Source of the DNA: Inonotus obliquus
Taxonomy: Eukaryota > Basidiomycota > Agaricomycetes > Hymenochaetales > Hymenochaetaceae
DNA: 64,000 nucleotides
Direction: 5' to 3'
Assembly: GCA_032164295.1 (NCBI GenBank)
Contig: JAJHTX010000010.1
Coordinates: 1,426,001-1,490,000 of the forward strand
The notes under the pieces are model-generated. The model worked only from the letters and a program-made list of their open reading frames with translations. It searched no databases and had not been told where the DNA came from. The stretch's first letter is position 1; each line of letters starts with the position of its first letter. Below are positions 56,367 through 64,000 of the stretch, piece by piece. The position numbers and the translations under genes are program-made.

Positions 56367-57201
56367 TGTCGGTAAATGCTACTACGCGAGGTGGTCTGAT
56401 CGGTAATAGAGTTGTTTCGAATGTTTCAACGATTGGTACGCTTGTCTGTACGCCGCTTGATACTGTCGCGGGTTCTTCTTCCAATGTCAAGTTACGGATT
56501 CTTGTCAAGACTTCTTCGATCTGTTCACGTGGAATGAAGGTGAACTGTTCGATGTGCGTTTCGCCTGAGTCTATCGATTCGTTACTTTCCAATGACCTTT
56601 GGATTTCGTTGCGTGTTTCTTGAATACGTTGAGTTGTTTCGATGTGTTCTCTCTGGATATTTCCGATTAACTCTGTGAGTTGCTGGTACTGGTCGTCGAG
56701 CTTCTTGTTCTGCTCTTCTAGCTGATTTGTTCTATCAACGAGTCCGTTGATTAACGTTCGTTCGACGAAGAATCGGTGTCTTGTCGATTGCTCGAATTCC
56801 TCGAGATCCTTGGCTAGTCCAGATACTGTAACTCCTTCTCCTGTAGCGGTTTGCTCTTCCTGGAGATTAGACCTCTGTAAGTTTGCTGGCGTGCTTCCTG
56901 CGATAACGTTGTCTTGGAGTCCTTCGACGGCTGCTATAATTCTTCTCGTTAAGAATTTGATTTCGTCGATTTCGATTTGACGTTGTTCCTCGTGGATCTC
57001 CAATAACTCTTGTCTGTTGTGTTGTGCGATCACTTGTCTTTCGAGTGTCGCAATCCTTGCTAGGGTTTCGTATTCCCTTGTCAACTCTCGTGCTTGTCTT
57101 GCGTTTCGATTGTTGCCTCGACGTTCTGGCTGTTCTTGTGTGTCGTTGCGTGGACCTCTTGGTAGGTTGCTTCGACCGTTACCACGTCGTTGATGTTGCA
57201 T
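56320..57201 (-). CDS. Pre-gag coiled-coil ORF (293 aa)
   Basis: The first internal ORF of the element. It has a basic N-terminus (RRGNGRSNLPRGPRND), then long heptad-like helices (about 40-100 and 135-205, for example LARIATLERQVIAQHNRQEL and NQLEEQNKKLDDQYQQLTEL) and a Thr/Ser-rich end. It overlaps gag by 47 nt and is in another frame. Typical Ty3/gypsy elements have no ORF in this place. It may be a separate structural protein or an N-terminal Gag extension joined by a frameshift. No conserved domain is recognised. Confidence 0.65.
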   Translation of the reverse strand: MQHQRRGNGRSNLPRGPRNDTQEQPERRGNNRNARQARELTREYETLARIATLERQVIAQHNRQELLEIHEEQRQIEIDEIKFLTRRIIAAVEGLQDNVIAGSTPANLQRSNLQEEQTATGEGVTVSGLAKDLEEFEQSTRHRFFVERTLINGLVDRTNQLEEQNKKLDDQYQQLTELIGNIQREHIETTQRIQETRNEIQRSLESNESIDSGETHIEQFTFIPREQIEEVLTRIRNLTLEEEPATVSSGVQTSVPIVETFETTLLPIRPPRVVAFTDNGNTSNTRSTTSSDQ

Positions 57202-57761
57202 ATATCGATAAGCGAATTGGCTTCTTTAGTTGACTTCGTATCCTTCCTGGATAATGTTCTTCGTAGTCGTCAGATTCTTTTCTCCTCCTGTAAGCCCAGG
57301 TTTCCTTCTGAATCAATCTTCAACTAGCTACGAGTCCGTCGACTTCCGATGAAGGTGACTCTAGTAGACTTGTACTCGATTCGATGTGCGATGGGACACT
57401 TGATCGTATATCGTATCGGTGATAGTTTCACTGTAGCTCGACTACGTATGTAGGAACTGCAGGTAATGGTTCTTCGACGAGTGGCTGGCAATTACAACTG
57501 CTCGAGTCGAAGTTGGGTGAATACAACTGATACTCTTCCTGACTAACGTTTGCTACGCAAGCTCAGTAAAGAATAACAGTGGCTAATTTGATAATGATGT
57601 GAGTAATTTGTAGAACGGTAGTGACGTGCACCTTTCACTAGCGTTAGACGCTGTTGGTTATTACACTCCCAATTGCGAGTGGATCTTCTTTCTTCGTATG
57701 TTAGAAAGCGATAACACTTGATCTACTGAGATTCCCGAAGGAGATCTTTCTTTCGATCGAA
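57202..57761 (-). other. Leader of the chromovirus with self-priming site
   Basis: The 560-bp untranslated leader lies between the 5' LTR and the pre-gag ORF. Two bases after the LTR, positions 57759-57744 read CGATCGAAAGAAAGAT on the minus strand. This is the exact complement of ATCTTTCTTTCGATCG at 58129-58114, which begins 34 nt after the first base of the TATA box. The usual TGG of a tRNA-type primer site is absent. This is the arrangement known from the self-primed Tf1/sushi-type elements. The rest of the leader has no supported feature. Confidence 0.8.
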
Positions 57762-58234
57762 TGTTAGAAAACGCTCGCCCTAAAGGGACTATACAGTAAC
57801 CACAGTAGGACTGAGACCAGTGTTACGGGTTCGGCGATGCTTTTCTAAGAGTTTCCGGAGCCTACTCGGTTTTCACAAGCAGGGCAGATTCCCAAGTATA
57901 CTAAGCGTTGCCTCAGACGTTTTCGTTTAGCTGATCAAGTCGGGCCTCAACCTCGTTGACAGACTAGTAGGACAGTGTCGACTGCCGTTCGTAAGCTTCC
58001 CTAGTCGGTGGACGACTAATCAATCGTTCCACGCCGTAGAGTAAGAGAGGTTAAGCAGATTAGGTGGTCTTCAGATTAGAAGCTAGATGCCTAAGAGGAC
58101 TCGATGTACAAGACGATCGAAAGAAAGATGGGGAGCTACGGTCTAAGTCTACAACTATTTATACCTTTTCCTCATGTTGTGGACGGACCACTTCCTACGC
58201 TCCGTAGTTCCTACTCTCGATCTGATTCGTTGTT

Positions 58235-58528
58235 CTAGCTTTCAAACTCGTCTGGTAATTCCATTGTTCTGCTGCGGATTGACTCATCGACTGCGCCCTG
58301 TGCAGGATGATGACTCGGCGTTGACTCATCTTGACTTGAACTGAATTGAAACCTATGCTCGGGGTCGGCCTTGTGCTGCGCCCTGTGCATGGAGTGAGTC
58401 AATGAGTGAGTCATTGAATGCGTGTTCGTATGCCATTGGTTTTGCATGGCTGCGCCGTAGTTAGAGTTCGCTTGTCCGCAGTTGCTCGTGCATTTAAGGA
58501 ATTCCGTTGGGGTTCCGTGGTATAGCAT
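58235..58528 (-). CDS. Second LTR ORF (97 aa), 5' LTR copy
   Basis: Identical in translation to the ORF at 45864-46157. In this LTR it lies upstream of the element's own TATA box. Confidence 0.35.
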   Translation of the reverse strand: MLYHGTPTEFLKCTSNCGQANSNYGAAMQNQWHTNTHSMTHSLTHSMHRAQHKADPEHRFQFSSSQDESTPSHHPAQGAVDESIRSRTMELPDEFES

Positions 58529-59270
58529 CTGGGGCTATGAAGGCTGTGATTTGCTTGTCGCCTCGGGACTCTTGTTCGGGGCCGTCAAGTGTGATTCGAC
58601 ATCGGATATCATCGTGGGGAAACCAAGGTGGTTTAACGTATGTGCCTATGGCGATGAGTAGCCGTACACTTCGTCGAGTATCGTTCGAAGGTATTCTCCA
58701 GCCTAGGTATAGGTCTCCTTGTAGTCGAATAGCTTTGCAGTATGCCCATAGTTCCCTGAGTGTGTTTGCAACCCATGCCGCTGTTATCGGTGAGCGGCGG
58801 TTTGTAACATAGTCTGCACTGATCTCCACGAATGTGCTTGGGCACTCGAGTGCTAATATGTCGTGGATTCCTACTATTGTCCAGTGCGTCTTTGGTTGCA
58901 TGCCTATTGCCGTATCCATTGCTATTGTTGACCTCGTGCGATTTCGAACGACCTCCGGGGGATTGTGATATTCTCGATAAGCTGTTGCTCGTTCGCTGGA
59001 CACATGATATGTTAACATGCCCGTTGCCTCCCGTAGTATTATCTTGTGTAGGTCTTCGATGATCTGTCGCACTCTTCTGCATTTATAGCAAGCCGTTGGA
59101 GGTTGCTGTACTTGCTGCATCGTTTGCGAAGGTTTAGTGTGATCGTCGGGATTAGCGTTGCTAGCCGATGCTTCTTGATCGTCGGCTTCGGATTGTATTA
59201 GATTCGCGTGTTCTCCGCTTCTCGCTGTCGATCCTGATCGTCTCCGGCCAGTGAAATTAACCGGTCCCAT
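58494..59270 (-). CDS. LTR-encoded protein of 258 aa, 5' LTR copy
   Basis: Identical in translation to the ORF at 46123-46899. Because it lies upstream of the element promoter, this copy would need a promoter of its own or from the flank. The functional copy, if any, is more likely the one in the 3' LTR. The CYKC motif and the full length are intact. Confidence 0.55.
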   Translation of the reverse strand: MGPVNFTGRRRSGSTARSGEHANLIQSEADDQEASASNANPDDHTKPSQTMQQVQQPPTACYKCRRVRQIIEDLHKIILREATGMLTYHVSSERATAYREYHNPPEVVRNRTRSTIAMDTAIGMQPKTHWTIVGIHDILALECPSTFVEISADYVTNRRSPITAAWVANTLRELWAYCKAIRLQGDLYLGWRIPSNDTRRSVRLLIAIGTYVKPPWFPHDDIRCRITLDGPEQESRGDKQITAFIAPDAIPRNPNGIP

Positions 59271-59328
59271 CCGGGGTAGTTTCGATCGACGTTCCTAATC
59301 GAATCAAAATTTCAGCACAATCCTTTCA

Positions 59329-59760
59329 CAAGGGATGGGTGGGGAATGAAGCTGACCTCGAGAGTGCAAAGTGAAGGAAGGTCAGAGACTTCGTAAAAAC
59401 GTCCGCTGAAGATGAAAAGACGTATATCCTGAAGAGAATTTGCGTTTGCAAGGAAATCTCTCAGAGATCCGGGATAGAACCAAGCCTTCAGCGAAATAAA
59501 GTTTTTCGCCTCAGCAATTGCAATGGTCTGTTGTGACTGGTCCAAGTTGGGGCGATTCACGACATCATCATGAGAGTTTTCACAACTCAATGCATTGAGA
59601 GAGACAGGGTCTTTTCAACGTGATGTCAGCTCGCAACTCAGCAGATAACGCAGCCATGCTGTCCAACCCGTCTTCTACTAGCGACTATGCAGTCGCTGTA
59701 GCCTGATCGAGAGCGGAGAATTCCTTGGAGTACTGCACTTTGCTAAGCTAGATAGTGATG
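59329..59760 (-). pseudogene. F-box/LRR-like gene K, fragment right of the retrotransposon
   Basis: The minus strand shows an exon-1 relic around 59745-59640 (FSALDQATATA, a TAG in place of TGG, then VEDGLDSMAAL). An exon-2 relic (NSHDDVVNR, then QQTIAIAEAKNFISLKA, then LRDFLANANSLQD) leads to FIPHPSL at the border. The F-box itself is deleted and the leucine-rich part is shortened, so the gene was dead before the retrotransposon came in. The continuation is at 45390-45361. Confidence 0.8.
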
Positions 59761-60575
59761 CGAGGGGAAACAAAATCAGGCATTGTTGACACTGAGGCGA
59801 TTCTATCCGGATGAACTCAAAGATCCTTGTAGTTGTCCGGAAGCACGTGGATGGCTGCAATGGATTGACACCAGTCCATATGCATACAATCACATAAGAA
59901 AAAGCATCAATTGCTGACTGAGGATGAACAAGACGATGCATTCATCGACTGTATACGACGATCCATAATAGCGAAATGCGAAGGGAAGAATGACCGTGAT
60001 AGTGATTGAAGGACAGTATTCTTCGTAATATTGAGACTCTGAAGCAGTCTGCGGTAATAATTATCTGCGTTCCTTTTGTACGCTCTGCTGGACATGGAGC
60101 AATCTGCAATAGTAAAGGTGGTCATGATGGAAGGAGTGAAAGATGATATTTCAAATGCTTAGGATATTTCTGTGTGAGCACAGTAGCAAGTTCCTTTCAT
60201 GAAGAGAAATTGTGATGATGAGCGGATTGCCAGGTTGCACAGTTGAAGGAACGTGTCACCAAAGGATCTATGCTTATACTAAGTCGGTGAGGGTGAAAGA
60301 GTAAAGAGTAAATCTAACTGTGTACGATCAATTATTAGATCAGATGAGTATTTGTTTGCGGGAGAGGACCGAGTGGACTGAGAAGCAGAAGCAGAGTGCC
60401 CGCGCGGGCCCGGGCTGAGGCCATCTCGCGTAGTGGCAAGAATTCATCGTGCGTGGGAATATCTATACCTTGACTAAGCAAGGTAGCATTGTGCTAGTGC
60501 TCATCGATTACAAACGAATGTTACCCTAAAGCCACCGTCACTTCACCGTCACTGCATCTTTTCCGTGTTGTCGAC
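59761..60575. other. Intergenic region K to the P-loop gene
   Basis: No gene is supported. It probably contains the promoter of the gene starting at 60576. I see no clear shared element of the F-box family here. Confidence 0.4.
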
Positions 60576-62479
60576 ATGGCCAACGAAGAAGACTATGTGA
60601 ACCTCTCGGAAGATGTATTGTTGCAGTCTTTTGTAAGACTGCATGAACTTGCCTGGATGGGCAGCATGGAAGCAGTTTTCCACCTTCATGCAGTTTGTCG
60701 AGATGACGTGAAAGATCGCATCCCAGTTGTCACTCCAGAGGTCGTTACGACACTATCTTGGATGAATAAGGATAAGTATGATGGCAAAATCCCAGCTTTA
60801 CTCGCTTATTATGCCGTGAAGTCGGTCTACATTAGGCATGAGTATCAAGAGATGCTGCGTGACTTGATCCAAAAGTGCTCGTTGAACGAGGACGGACCGG
60901 TTGTGAACACTGAACCCAACCCTGTCTTCGGTATACGGAACCCCTTCAAGCGCCAACTATCCCAAATGAGAACTCGTGGTGCGTGTGTAACTGGAAGTCC
61001 AGGTATTGGTAAGTCATTCCTTGTGATCACGAGACGAGACCTTACTCACAGCATCTTCAGGCAAGAGTGTCTTCTTGCTCCTCGTCCTCGTCCTTCGTCT
61101 TCTTGCTGGCATCCCCACCGTCGTCGTGTTACATTCCGGGGGTGCCTTCATTGCAACCGGGCGCAAGGTTGAATTTGTCCTCTGAAGTCTTTGATACGAT
61201 TCCATGCTCCACCAAACACATGGTTTTTGGTCGACTGCAACTTTCGAAGCGTACCCGAGGAAATTCTGAATGTGGCCCAACTTTGTTCAGGCTTCATTGT
61301 TCAGGCGGCATCCCAACGCGGTGATAACTTCGCTTGGCTAACGAAGGTGGCCATGGGAAGACCACCTCGACTATATATGAACTTTTGGACTCTTGGAGAG
61401 CTTATCTGCGCGTGAATTTCTCTTCCGATTCCTTTTCCGGTTACATACTGATTACGGTGTCTGACAGTCGAGACTTGCAGAACACAGTCCATATTTCGAG
61501 CGAACGGCAGCTTCGTTCCTTCGTCAAGAAATTCGGCTCAGCTCCTCGCTACGTGTACGGCGACACAGACGCACCCAAACATTACGAAACTCTCCTGAAA
61601 GGTAGAATTAGATATTTTGAGCTGAATATCCTCGAGGACGCCATCCGCGGTGCCGATAGGGACTTCAGCAGCTTCGACCCTCGAATTCCTCGTTTGGTTG
61701 TTCATACGATACCAAATAAGGATGATCGCGAGCAGGCCAAAAGGGGGATCCAGACCAGGTACCTGACGAGTCTCTTATACCACCACTTCAAGGAAAAGCA
61801 GGATTTCGAACCCCGTCGGCTATACACTCTATTTCTCGCAAACGGCTTCACGAGGGCTGGTGTAGGGTTTATTCTGGAACGCCTATGCCTCGAAGAGCTC
61901 CCAAAGGGTGGAGAGTGGCGCATGACAGAGATGCTACCGAGTGATCAGGAATCCACGACGCATTTCGAATACTCACCGAATTCGCGCGAAGTCTTCCTTC
62001 GTCTTGGATATGACAGCACTCTGTTGGGAATACTCGCACGGCAAGCGGCCCATACTACGTCGTTCAACCCGTTGTCCACAACCAAGTTCAAGCGGGGACA
62101 AAAACTATCGCTCAGTGATGGCTTCTACATTCCCTCGAGCAGAACCTATCCGTCGCTCGATGCCTTTGTCTATCAAAACAAGGTAACGACATTGTTTCAA
62201 GTTACCGTCGATAAGGAACAAGGCATGAATGAGGAAAGACTGAAATTCCTGCTGGAGTCTGGCGCAGAAGTTCTGGATGTCATTGTTGTGACTTGTCCAA
62301 TGAAAGGTAACAGGGGTGGGACTGAAAAACTGATTATCGATATGAGGATACGAAAATTGCTGCGCAACGTTTATCATCTCATACTTCACAATGAGGATGA
62401 CGAATCTGATGAAGAATCCGGAGAAGGGGAGGGCAGTAGTGTTGAGCTCACCGACTCCATTGATATCGACGTTGATTAA
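60576..62479 (+). pseudogene. Crinkler/RHS-like P-loop protein gene with one disruption
   Basis: Exon 1 is 60576-61008, the intron 61009-61060 (GTAAGT...CAG), exon 2 61061-61411, the intron 61412-61467 and exon 3 61468-62479. The first junction completes a P-loop, GSPGIGKS, near residue 140. A hydrophobic strand and NTWFLVDCNF (Walker B-like), then a FWTLGELI motif, follow as in fungal and kinetoplastid RHS-type ATPases. The C-terminal part (DAFVYQNKVTTLFQVTVDKE) resembles the nuclease-like end of RHS/Crinkler proteins. Between about 61160 and 61190 the frame is broken by a TGA and resumes in another frame. This is either a frameshift or a short intron that I cannot place. The C-terminus is acidic. 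The gene stands alone on the + strand among minus-strand F-box copies. In this family, roles in interference competition or effector function have been proposed; none is shown here. Confidence 0.6.
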
Positions 62480-62646
62480 ATGTCTCAAACCATCATGTAC
62501 AATATGTACTGTTGTCTGTCCAGATTTCCTTTGTTGAGTATATAGTTCGATCCCGTAGTCCACCGCACCACGACTGAGGTGATACCTTCAATAGGCATCA
62601 TGTACACGCACACTATTAATACTCTATTTATTTTTCCGTAGAGTTA

Positions 62647-63136
62647 GAGCCTGTTCGGCTGCATTGCCGCGCGCGGTCGTCCCCGCGAGAAAACGAGATC
62701 ACGATCTCATGGGATCATGACCTGCGGTTGCGGTAGAGGCGGCTGTTCGGCTTCTCTTTCCTCAACCGTGTCCGGTTGTGATTTTTCCCTTTTTTGGGTT
62801 GAGATTGCGATACGGGTCTGACCTGTATCTCAATCTCAGGTCGTCCAACCTCATCTCAGTATCTCATCCATCCATCACAACTCAACCACAAAAAAATCCA
62901 ATAAAAATGTAAAAAATAATGTAGTCATTAGGGCCTATCGTCTGGTGTGCATTTTTCAATTTTTATGTGGTTGCAATGTGGTGCTATGGCCCTTCAGCAA
63001 AAGTGAGGGTTTTGACACTGGCCGTGAGAAATATCTCATTGAGGTGCTCCCACGACCTCTACCACAATCTTGCAAATGGTCAGATTGTGGTAGAGGGAGA
63101 TTGTGACCGCGCGCGGCAATGCAGCCGAACAGGCTC
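62647..63136. mobile_element. Harbinger/Tourist-like MITE (490 bp)
   Basis: Perfect 32-bp terminal inverted repeats begin GAGCCTGTTCGGCTGCATTG at both ends. The flanking duplication is TTA (62644-62646 and 63137-63139). There is no coding capacity. The TTA duplication and the GCCTGTTCGG terminus are typical of Tourist-type MITEs of the PIF/Harbinger superfamily. It lies in the shared 3' flank of F-box gene L. Confidence 0.88.
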
Positions 63137-63218
63137 TTATTTATGGGTACTATACAACACCACGACCGCAAATACTACGTCCTGGATTCCCGCAGGTCAA
63201 CGTAAGGTTATAAGATAC

Positions 63219-64000
63219 TCAAGATAGTTTTGCATAAAACACGTCGTCTAGTTCAAACACGCCACTCTTCCACCTTTCACAGTTACAAAATTCGACCTTC
63301 ACCTTGTCCAACCCGACTGACCTCAGATAATCAACGATGCCCGTCATGAAACCCTCATCGAAACTACAATCCGTAAAACGAACAAGCTGTCGCAGAGGGG
63401 CGGAAGAGGTATGCATGCCGACGAACCGTTTAAAACGACGGCAGTCATTCAGCGAGAACGACTCGAGGTGATGAGGAGCAAATCGGATGATTTCGTCAAG
63501 AGTCTCGGCGTCTACCACACCCATCCTCAATTCGAGGTCCTCAAGCAACGTCATGGACTGTAGCAAAGTACGAAATTCCTCTCGAGCCACTATTTCTCCC
63601 TCTCCCAGTCCTAGTTTTAGCGTTCGTAGGATCGGCATGCGAAGTTTCGTAGTCAACAAAGTCGAACCGACCTTTGAGTAGGTGTTACGGTCCGAAATGA
63701 CACACGAGACAATGCTAGGCATGGTCACTACCAGTGACTCGCCGTACGTGTCCCAGTAAACAATGTCATCATATCCTACATAAAGGACGAGCTCTTGAAG
63801 TGCTTTCGAAACAGACAAAAAATCGAGCAACTCGGACAGACGAACGGAACGCACATGAACTTGACCTAATCGAAAACGAACCAGGTGTTTGGCAAGGGAT
63901 GGGTGTGGAATGAAATTGACCTCCAGACTGAGAAGTGAAGGAAGGTCGACGGATTCGTAAAAACGTGTGCCTCGGATAAAAAGGTGTAGATCCTGAAGAG
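63219..64000 (-). CDS. F-box/LRR-like gene L, 3' part (cut by window edge)
   Basis: The C-terminal 260 residues of a family member, open from the window edge to the stop at 63219. It includes LPSLLSLEVNFIPHPSLAKH, SELLDFLSVSKALQEL, the LRMPILRTLKL segment and the family end IVDYLRSVGLDKVKVEFCNC. It has a distinct loop (VYWDTYGESLVVTMPS). The F-box and exon 1 would lie beyond position 64000. No break is seen in the visible part. Confidence 0.8.
   Translation of the reverse strand, partial: LQDLHLFIRGTRFYESVDLPSLLSLEVNFIPHPSLAKHLVRFRLGQVHVRSVRLSELLDFLSVSKALQELVLYVGYDDIVYWDTYGESLVVTMPSIVSCVISDRNTYSKVGSTLLTTKLRMPILRTLKLGLGEGEIVAREEFRTLLQSMTLLEDLELRMGVVDAETLDEIIRFAPHHLESFSLNDCRRFKRFVGMHTSSAPLRQLVRFTDCSFDEGFMTGIVDYLRSVGLDKVKVEFCNCERWKSGVFELDDVFYAKLS

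Larger units (their letters stand above)
45391..59328 (-). mobile_element. Complete 13.9-kb Ty3/gypsy chromovirus
   Basis: A full-length LTR retrotransposon on the minus strand with two 1567-bp LTRs and the target duplication CAAGG on both sides (45386-45390 and 59329-59333). Order in the direction of transcription: 5' LTR with ORF, primer-binding region, pre-gag coiled-coil ORF, Gag, Pol (protease, reverse transcriptase, RNase H, integrase, chromodomain), a 338-codon ORF, a 254-codon ORF with a membrane segment, polypurine tract, 3' LTR. Domain order PR-RT-RH-INT-chromodomain places it among the chromoviruses. It is about twice the usual length for fungal Ty3/gypsy elements. All ORFs are open and the LTRs look identical, so the insertion is probably recent and may be active. 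It lies in F-box relic K. Confidence 0.95.
57762..59328 (-). mobile_element. 5' LTR of the chromovirus
   Basis: The 1567-bp LTR has a TATAAATAG box at 58163-58155 (minus) and a probable transcript start at about 58129. U3, with the 258-codon ORF, is thus the right-hand 1.2 kb. It appears identical to the 3' LTR. The CAAGG duplication follows at 59329-59333. Confidence 0.95.

Noticed and set aside
57744..57761. tRNA primer-binding site after the 5' LTR
   Set aside because: No TGG or other tRNA 3' complement follows the LTR, whereas the match to the element's own RNA start is exact over 16 nt.

Overview
The window looks like a gene-family island from a basidiomycete fungus, probably an Agaricomycete. 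The evidence is short GT-AG introns of 50-70 nt, a BTB gene of fungal type, large disordered proteins, a fungal chromovirus, and captured fragments that resemble fungal group III histidine kinase and Ubp15. I see no rRNA, tRNA or CRISPR array. The species is not identified.

Layout. 1-4.7 kb: decayed repeat DNA with a pogo/CENP-B-type transposase relic, split by a 1567-bp solo LTR. 4.7-23.2 kb: seven tandem F-box/leucine-rich genes on the + strand (A-G; D is frameshifted). 23.9-31.7 kb: two unrelated single genes, a BTB protein (+) and a 1368-residue disordered protein (-). 33.5-45.3 kb: more copies of the F-box family on the - strand (H truncated, I intact, J broken). J is interrupted by a 2477-bp TIR element carrying pieces of two host genes and by a second type of solo LTR. 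45.4-59.3 kb: a complete 13.9-kb Ty3/gypsy chromovirus on the - strand, inserted in a further F-box relic (K) with a 5-bp target duplication. 60.6-62.5 kb: a Crinkler/RHS-like P-loop gene (+) with one disruption. 62.6-63.1 kb: a Harbinger/Tourist-like MITE. 63.2-64 kb: the 3' part of F-box gene L, cut by the window edge.

The F-box genes share one architecture: a 45-55-codon first exon, a phase-2 intron of 52-63 nt, and one long second exon with an F-box followed by variable leucine-rich segments. Most carry the same two-part upstream element 80-130 bp before the ATG. Blocks shared in different combinations indicate repeated gene conversion. F-box proteins are normally substrate receptors of SCF ubiquitin ligases, so the array may be a diversifying set of receptors; that last step is inference.

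The strongest candidate for something undescribed is the chromovirus. It has a pre-gag coiled-coil ORF, Gag, a Gag-Pol overlap with a GGGAAAA slip site, Pol with a chromodomain, two extra ORFs after pol (one with a transmembrane segment), and a 258-codon ORF inside each 1567-bp LTR. It also shows a 16-nt self-priming match of the kind described for Tf1. A second, unrelated-looking LTR in the window carries a broken ORF of similar design, so LTR-encoded proteins may be a wider feature of these elements.
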